From Betaproteobacteria bacterium (GTDB lineage Bacteria; Pseudomonadota; Gammaproteobacteria; Burkholderiales; SG8-39), in contig SHXL01000090.1 in assembly GCA_009693345.1 (NCBI GenBank), positions 1-10,336 of the forward strand: a stretch of 10,336 nt of DNA, written 5' to 3'. Every line of letters begins with the position of its first letter. Within the stretch, counting starts at the first letter, position 1. The notes under the pieces were generated by a model, which did no database searches, was not told the origin of the DNA, and saw nothing but the letters and a program-made list of their open reading frames with translations. Positions 6,391-10,336 of the stretch are shown piece by piece. Both the position numbers and the translations under genes were made by a program.

Positions 6391-7763
6391 TGACAGACCA
6401 GCCTTCGCGCCTCGAAGTCGAGGATCTGCAGCGGAATCTGCGGGCGGTGCAGGATCGGCTCGCGCGCACGCACGATCCCGCCAAACTGCGCGCCGAGCTG
6501 GACAAGCTCCATCCGGCCGATGTTGCCTACATTCTCGAAGCGCTGCCGCTGGATGAACGCCTGGTGGTCTGGAACCTTGTCAAGGCCGAGAGGGAAGGCG
6601 AAATACTGCTCGAACTCTCGGATGCGGTGCGCGAATCGCTTATCGCGACCATGGATTCGAAGGAACTGGTCGCCGCGGCCGAAACCCTTGATGCGGATGA
6701 GATCGCCGATCTCGCGCCGGACCTGCCCGAGGAGGTGGTGCAGGACGTCATCCGCGCGCTGCCCCAGGAAGAGCGCGTGCTGCTGCGCGCCGCGCTGTCC
6801 TACGACGAGGGCACGGTCGGCGCGCTGATGGACTTCGACCAGGTTACGGTGCGGGAAGACGTGACTCTGGAAGCTGCGACGCGCTACCTTCGGGCGCTGG
6901 ACGACTTGCCGGCGCATACCGATCAGCTGTTCGTCATCGACCGCGGCGGCAAGCTGCGAGGCACGCTGCCGCTGGCGCGCCTCATCGTTTCGGACCTGGA
7001 GCGCGTGGTAAGCGAAGTGATGGTGCCTGAGAGCGTCAAACTGCGTCCGGAGGACCGCGCCGGTGATGCCGCGCAGGCCTTCGAGCGCTATGACCTGGTA
7101 TCCGCGCCGGTCGTCGACCTCATTACCGGCAGCCTGATCGGGCGGGTCACGGTGGATGCGGTCATGGATCACATTAGGGAAAAGAGTGCCGAATCGCAGC
7201 TCGCCGAGGCCGGGCTGTCGAAGGAAGAGGACGTGTTCGCCCCGGTCTGGAACAGTTTCAAGAACCGCTGGGCCTGGTTGGCAGTAAATCTCGTCACCGC
7301 GTTCGTGGCGTCACGCGTGATCGGCGCCTTCGAAGGTTCGATCGAGAAGCTGGTGGCTCTCGCGGCGCTGATGCCAATCGTTGCCGGCATCGGCGGCAAC
7401 TCGGGCAACCAGACCATCACCATGATCGTGCGCGCGCTGGCGCTCGGGCAGATCCAGTCGAGCTATTGGAACAAACTGATCGTCAAGGAACTCGGTGTGG
7501 CGATGTTGAATGGCGTGATCTGGGGCGGGCTGCTCGGCATCGCGACCTACCTACTCTACCGCAGCGTTGCGCTGGGGGGCGTCATGGCGCTTGCGATGCT
7601 GCTGAACCTGCTCCTCGCCGCCGGCATGGGTGTCGCGATTCCCGCCCTGCGTGCCCGGTTCGGTCGCGATCCCGCGGTCGGCTCCTCGGTGCTGATCACG
7701 GCCTGCACCGACTCGGGCGGATTTTTTATCTTCCTCGGTCTGGCGACCTTGTTCCTGCTCTGA
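6387..7763 (+). CDS. mgtE: Magnesium transporter MgtE (458 aa)
   Basis: MgtE is a homodimeric Mg2+ channel/transporter of the inner membrane, gated by Mg2+ binding to its cytoplasmic domains. The order here is standard: N-terminal superhelical domain (about 10-130, with LHPADVAYILEALP), a CBS pair (about 140-260, including MDFDQVTVREDVTL and VMVPESVKL), a connecting helix, then five membrane segments from about 285 to the end. The pore signature MPIVAGIGGNSGNQT is at 329-343. The last helix has TDSGGFFIFLGLAT with D442, matching the Asp that selects Mg2+ in the Thermus protein. Length is normal (about 450 aa). The ATG at 6387 overlaps the mtgA stop as ATGA, with a second ATG directly after it at 6390. 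The gene sits inside an operon, so no M-box-like leader precedes it. The 3' end overlaps the cupin start (TGATG). Confidence 0.97.
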   Translation: MMTDQPSRLEVEDLQRNLRAVQDRLARTHDPAKLRAELDKLHPADVAYILEALPLDERLVVWNLVKAEREGEILLELSDAVRESLIATMDSKELVAAAETLDADEIADLAPDLPEEVVQDVIRALPQEERVLLRAALSYDEGTVGALMDFDQVTVREDVTLEAATRYLRALDDLPAHTDQLFVIDRGGKLRGTLPLARLIVSDLERVVSEVMVPESVKLRPEDRAGDAAQAFERYDLVSAPVVDLITGSLIGRVTVDAVMDHIREKSAESQLAEAGLSKEEDVFAPVWNSFKNRWAWLAVNLVTAFVASRVIGAFEGSIEKLVALAALMPIVAGIGGNSGNQTITMIVRALALGQIQSSYWNKLIVKELGVAMLNGVIWGGLLGIATYLLYRSVALGGVMALAMLLNLLLAAGMGVAIPALRARFGRDPAVGSSVLITACTDSGGFFIFLGLATLFLL

Positions 7764-8143
7764 TGATCGTCACGCGAATCTACGCCGCGCCGGACGGCAA
7801 GGCATGCATCGAGCGGCGGGAAGTGCCGATGGCGCCGGACGCCAGCGGGCGCGCGACTTCGCCGGATTTTGCAGCACTGCGGCTTTTCTTCCGCGACACG
7901 CCGCCGGCGCACGTGCATCAGAAGCATCGCGCGCCGCAGCGCCAGTTCATCTTCGTTACTTCGGGGATTGGCGAAATCGAACTGGCGGACGGCACGCGGC
8001 ATCGCTTCGCGCCGGGTGATGTCCTGTTCGCCGAAGACACCACCGGCGAGGGTCATGTCACGCGCACGCTCGAAGGAACGCGCGGCTTCGCGCATGTTCC
8101 CGTGCCAGCCGGGTTCGACATCACGCGCTGGCCGCTGGCCTAA
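7763..8143 (+). CDS. Small single-domain cupin protein (126 aa)
   Basis: The protein is one small beta-barrel cupin of unknown substrate. Residues 50-69 hold HVHQKHRAPQRQFIFVTSG, a version of cupin motif 1 with His50, His52 and His55 but Gln61 where the classical metal-binding Glu would be. Residues 84-100 hold the second motif, APGDVLFAEDTTGEGHVT, with His98. The combination AP-x-RQF and EDTTGxGH is, from memory, characteristic of an uncharacterised cupin group in Proteobacteria. There is no signal peptide. The ATG at 7763 shares its A with the mgtE stop (TGATG), which suggests translational coupling; no separate Shine-Dalgarno is seen. It ends convergently with hemL, the two stop codons nested in four bases. 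It may be an enzyme or a ligand-binding protein; the sequence does not decide. Confidence 0.88.
   Translation: MIVTRIYAAPDGKACIERREVPMAPDASGRATSPDFAALRLFFRDTPPAHVHQKHRAPQRQFIFVTSGIGEIELADGTRHRFAPGDVLFAEDTTGEGHVTRTLEGTRGFAHVPVPAGFDITRWPLA
8140..8143. other. Nested convergent stop codons of the cupin gene and hemL
   Basis: The four bases CTAA hold TAA (8141-8143) ending the plus-strand cupin gene and, on the other strand, TAG (complement of 8140-8142) ending hemL. There is no intergenic space and I see no strong hairpin followed by a U-run on either side, so each transcript must run into the opposite gene or end by another mechanism. Confidence 0.85.
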
Positions 8144-9417
8144 GACCCGAACGCCTCGCGCGCCGCAGCCAGCGTTGCATCGATTTCGGTCGGACCGTGT
8201 GCGGCCGAGACGAATCCAGCCTCATAGGCCGATGGCGCCAGGTACACGCCGCGCTCGAGCAGGGCATGGAAGAATCTGTTGAAGCGATCCTTGTCGCATT
8301 GCAGGACTTCGGCAAAGCTCGTCGGCGGCGACGCGCGGAAATACAGGCCGAACATGCTGCCGACCGATTGCGCGGAGAAAACGACTTGGGCTTTCTTCGC
8401 TTCTGCGATCAGACCATCGACGAGCGACCGTGTCGTCGCTTCGATTGTCGATTGAAAATCTTTTTCTTCCACAAGCTTCAAGGTCGCAAGGCCCGCAGCA
8501 ACGGCGACCGGATTGCCTGAGAGCGTACCGGCCTGGTACACCGGCCCGAGCGGGGCGATCTTCTCCATGATCTCGCGCCTGCCGCCGAACGCGCCCACCG
8601 GCAAGCCGCCGCCGATTACTTTGCCCAGGGTCGTGAGGTCAGGCCGGATGCCGTAGCGCGCCTGCGCGCCGCCGAGCGCGACGCGGAAGCCGGTCATCAC
8701 CTCGTCGAAAAGAAGAACCGCGCCGTGCCGGCTGCAGTTCTCGCGCAGCGATTCCAGGAAACCGGGCCTGGGAAGCACAAGGTTCATGTTGCCGGCGACC
8801 GGCTCCACGATCACGCCAGCGATCTGTGATCCTTTATCCTTAAAAAGTGTTTCTACCTGAACGATATCGTTGTAATCGAGCACCAGCGTATGCGCGGCGG
8901 TCTCGGGCGGCACGCCGGCGGAGCTCGGGTTGCCGAAGGTGAGCGCGCCGGAGCCGACTTTTACCAGCAGGCTGTCCGTATGGCCGTGGTAGCAGCCTTC
9001 GAATTTCACGATCAGGCTGCGCCCGGTGTACCCGCGCGCGAGGCGGATCGCGGACATTGTCGCCTCGGTGCCGGAGGAAACAAGGCGCACCATCTCCACC
9101 GAAGGCACGAGGCGGCAGATCGCCTCGGCCAGTTCGATCTCGCTTTCGGTCGGTGCGCCGAACGACAGCGCGCGCGCTGCCGCCGCCTGCACGGCCTCGA
9201 CCACTTTGGGATGAGTGTGGCCGACCACCATCGGCCCCCAGGAGCCGATGTAGTCGATGTAGCGCTTGCCGTCCGCGTCCCAGAGGTGCGGGCCGGAGGC
9301 GCGTTCGAAGAAGGGCGGCGTGCCGCCGACGGCGCGGAACGCGCGCACCGGCGAGTTCACGCCCGCGGGGATGCGCTTGCGCGCCCGCTCGAACAACGAA
9401 TCGTTGCGTGAGGTCAT
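8140..9417 (-). CDS. hemL: Glutamate-1-semialdehyde 2,1-aminomutase (425 aa)
   Basis: HemL converts glutamate-1-semialdehyde to 5-aminolevulinate, the last step of the C5 route that feeds heme and other tetrapyrroles; it is a cytoplasmic PLP enzyme of the class III aminotransferase fold. The start MTSRNDSLFERARKRIPAGVN is typical. Other landmarks are the cofactor-phosphate region RLVSSGTEATMSAIRLARG (111-129), KFEGCYHGH (138-146), LFDEVMTGFR with Asp238, which contacts the PLP ring nitrogen, and the Schiff-base Lys266 in TLGKVIGGGLPVGAFGG. Length equals the family norm (about 426 aa). The ATG at 9417-9415 overlaps the thiE stop as ATGA, so hemL is the last gene of a thiD-thiE-hemL operon. Use of the C5 route is what is expected of a beta- or gammaproteobacterium; alphaproteobacteria mostly use HemA/ALAS. 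The 3' end meets the cupin gene tail to tail. Confidence 0.98.
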   Translation of the reverse strand: MTSRNDSLFERARKRIPAGVNSPVRAFRAVGGTPPFFERASGPHLWDADGKRYIDYIGSWGPMVVGHTHPKVVEAVQAAAARALSFGAPTESEIELAEAICRLVPSVEMVRLVSSGTEATMSAIRLARGYTGRSLIVKFEGCYHGHTDSLLVKVGSGALTFGNPSSAGVPPETAAHTLVLDYNDIVQVETLFKDKGSQIAGVIVEPVAGNMNLVLPRPGFLESLRENCSRHGAVLLFDEVMTGFRVALGGAQARYGIRPDLTTLGKVIGGGLPVGAFGGRREIMEKIAPLGPVYQAGTLSGNPVAVAAGLATLKLVEEKDFQSTIEATTRSLVDGLIAEAKKAQVVFSAQSVGSMFGLYFRASPPTSFAEVLQCDKDRFNRFFHALLERGVYLAPSAYEAGFVSAAHGPTEIDATLAAAREAFGS

Positions 9418-10016
9418 GATTTGAAGAGCATACCGTAGGCGCGTGCGCGCGCGGCGATGTCCGGCGCATCGAACAGGTCGGAGATCACCGCCAGGCAGTC
9501 GGCGCCGGCGGCGAGCAGTTGCGGCGCGTTATGCAGCGTGATGCCGCCGATCGCAACCAGCGGCACGCCGAGCGATCGCGCTTCACCGAACAGGCCGAGC
9601 GGCGCGCGCATCGCCGCTGGCTTGGTCGAAGAGGGGAACACGCTGCCGAACGCGACATAGTCGGCGCCAGCGGCAACCGCGGTGCGCGCGGCGGGGAGGG
9701 AGTCATAGCAGGAGGCACCGAGCAGCTTGCCGGCGAAGTTGGCGCGCGCGGCGGAGATCTCGCCGTCGTCGCGCCCGAGGTGCACGCCGTCGGCGCAGCA
9801 GTCCAGCGCGATCCTAACGTTGTCATTGACGATGAACGGCACTGCGCAATCCCGGCACATGCGCGCCAATGTCTTTGCTTCGTCGACATGCTGCCGATCC
9901 TTGCGCCGGTACTGCAACATCGCGATACCGCCTTCGAGCGCTTGCGCCACGCTGCGCAACAGCGTCCCGGTGTCCTCGAACTCCGGCGTAATGGCATACA
10001 GGCCGCGCATCTTCAT
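9414..10016 (-). CDS. thiE: Thiamine-phosphate synthase (200 aa)
   Basis: ThiE joins hydroxymethylpyrimidine pyrophosphate to the thiazole phosphate to give thiamin monophosphate in the cytoplasm. It is a TIM barrel; visible landmarks are GLYAITPE (5-12), LQYRRKD (34-40), IVNDNVRIAL (62-71), DGVHLGRDD (76-84), the strand GADYVAFGSVFPSSTK (117-132) that ends in the pyrophosphate-handling loop, and VAIGGIT (154-160). The length of 200 is slightly short of the usual 210-220. The frame is open much further upstream, to about 10301, but that part is the thiD coding region read in another frame, so the ATG at 10016-10014 is chosen; its overlap with the thiD TGA (ATGA) supports it. A second ATG lies two codons in. 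The stop overlaps the hemL start as ATGA. ThiD upstream makes the substrate. Confidence 0.96.
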   Translation of the reverse strand: MKMRGLYAITPEFEDTGTLLRSVAQALEGGIAMLQYRRKDRQHVDEAKTLARMCRDCAVPFIVNDNVRIALDCCADGVHLGRDDGEISAARANFAGKLLGASCYDSLPAARTAVAAGADYVAFGSVFPSSTKPAAMRAPLGLFGEARSLGVPLVAIGGITLHNAPQLLAAGADCLAVISDLFDAPDIAARARAYGMLFKS

Positions 10017-10336
10017 CGGGACTCGAAAAAGCGGTCGGGAATTGACTGGCCATGGCCCGGAGAAAATCCGGCGACAAGGGATTTCCAGGTGAATTCCTGC
10101 GCTTGCTGGACGGCCCCCTCCACTTCCGCGCCCTTGGCAAGCAGGGCTGCGATCGCAGAGGCAAGCGTGCAGCCCGAGCCGTGATAGCTTCCGGGCAGGC
10201 GCTGCCAACGATCTTCTCGCACAACCCCGTGAGCGGCGTAGAGCGTGTTGACCACCTCCGCCCCCCTTTCGTGCGTTCCGGTCACGAGGACATACTTGCA
10301 ACCCAGTTTCGCGAGTTCATGCGCGCATTCGCGGAG
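10013..10336 (-). CDS. thiD: Hydroxymethylpyrimidine/phosphomethylpyrimidine kinase, C-terminal 107 residues (runs off the window)
   Basis: ThiD phosphorylates hydroxymethylpyrimidine twice to the pyrophosphate that ThiE uses. Only the C-terminal half lies in the window, open from the edge at 10336 to the TGA at 10015-10013. It shows the ribokinase-type end: a strand reading KYVLVTGTHE, then the HGSGCTLASAIAALLAKG segment. HGSGCT is this family's anion-hole motif, more often HGTGCT, and contains the region of the phosphoryl-transfer site. The tail FSPGHGQSIPDRFFES matches what I recall of betaproteobacterial ThiD proteins. A run of G bases on the coding strand near 10260-10266 could be prone to sequencing error, but the frame is intact. 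The stop overlaps the thiE ATG as ATGA. The operon promoter, and any TPP riboswitch, would lie beyond the window. Confidence 0.94.
   Translation of the reverse strand, partial: LRECAHELAKLGCKYVLVTGTHERGAEVVNTLYAAHGVVREDRWQRLPGSYHGSGCTLASAIAALLAKGAEVEGAVQQAQEFTWKSLVAGFSPGHGQSIPDRFFESR

Noticed and set aside
6330..7172. A 280-codon minus-strand frame opposite mgtE
   Set aside because: It is antisense to the conserved MgtE cytoplasmic domains and its composition is typical of a shadow frame.
8100..8200. Bidirectional intrinsic terminator between the cupin gene and hemL
   Set aside because: I found no GC-rich hairpin followed by a run of T on either strand; the region is coding up to the nested stops.
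10017..10301. N-terminal extension of ThiE by about 95 residues
   Set aside because: This stretch is thiD in another frame, with clear ThiD motifs, and its translation in the thiE frame is low-complexity Arg/Gly/Ala.
1..10336. Mobile elements, CRISPR arrays, defence or toxin-antitoxin modules
   Set aside because: No transposase, integrase, regularly spaced repeats or recognisable defence domains were seen; nearly every base is covered by conserved housekeeping genes.

Overview
No previously undescribed system is evident in this window. It is a gene-dense, GC-rich stretch (about 60-68% GC by eye) of bacterial chromosome carrying conserved housekeeping genes. Gene content and order (TlpA-type thioredoxin, uncharacterised ORF, mpl, YqiA-type esterase, RNB ribonuclease, TonB-like protein, mtgA, and opposite them thiD-thiE-hemL) suggest a betaproteobacterium. 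That placement rests on remembered gene neighbourhoods and protein similarity, not on a search. I see no rRNA, tRNA, CRISPR array, insertion sequence or phage gene, and no gene-free gap longer than about 62 bases.

Left edge (1-936). Two minus-strand genes overlap by 20 bases. One is the N-terminal part of a membrane-anchored TlpA/ResA-like thiol-disulfide protein, cut by the window at its Cys-Ala-Pro motif. Upstream of it is an uncharacterised 212-aa protein whose middle resembles a nucleotidyltransferase motif. A 62-base divergent gap separates this pair from mpl and holds the only reasonable promoter candidate there.

Middle (937-8143). Seven plus-strand genes are tightly packed: mpl (murein tripeptide recycling), yqiA-like esterase, RNB-family exoribonuclease, TonB-like protein, mtgA (peptidoglycan glycosyltransferase), mgtE (Mg2+ transport) and a small cupin. 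Most junctions are ATGA or TGATG overlaps or gaps of a few bases, so this is probably one long transcription unit or two, with a possible internal promoter just before the TonB-like gene. Envelope metabolism (mpl, mtgA, TonB-like) recurs, but the remaining genes do not form an obvious pathway.

Right side (8140-10336). thiD (partial), thiE and hemL run on the minus strand, each junction an ATGA overlap, and converge on the cupin gene. The two convergent stop codons are nested within four bases, leaving no room for an intergenic terminator. thiD and thiE act in consecutive steps of thiamin synthesis; hemL makes 5-aminolevulinate for heme.

The more interesting details are a G-quadruplex-forming motif in the linker of the TlpA-like gene, the nucleotidyltransferase-like motif in the uncharacterised protein, a lower-GC patch inside mpl, an Asp-to-Glu position in the ribonuclease active site, and a TonB-like protein that keeps the SxxxH membrane motif but has no exbB/exbD beside it.
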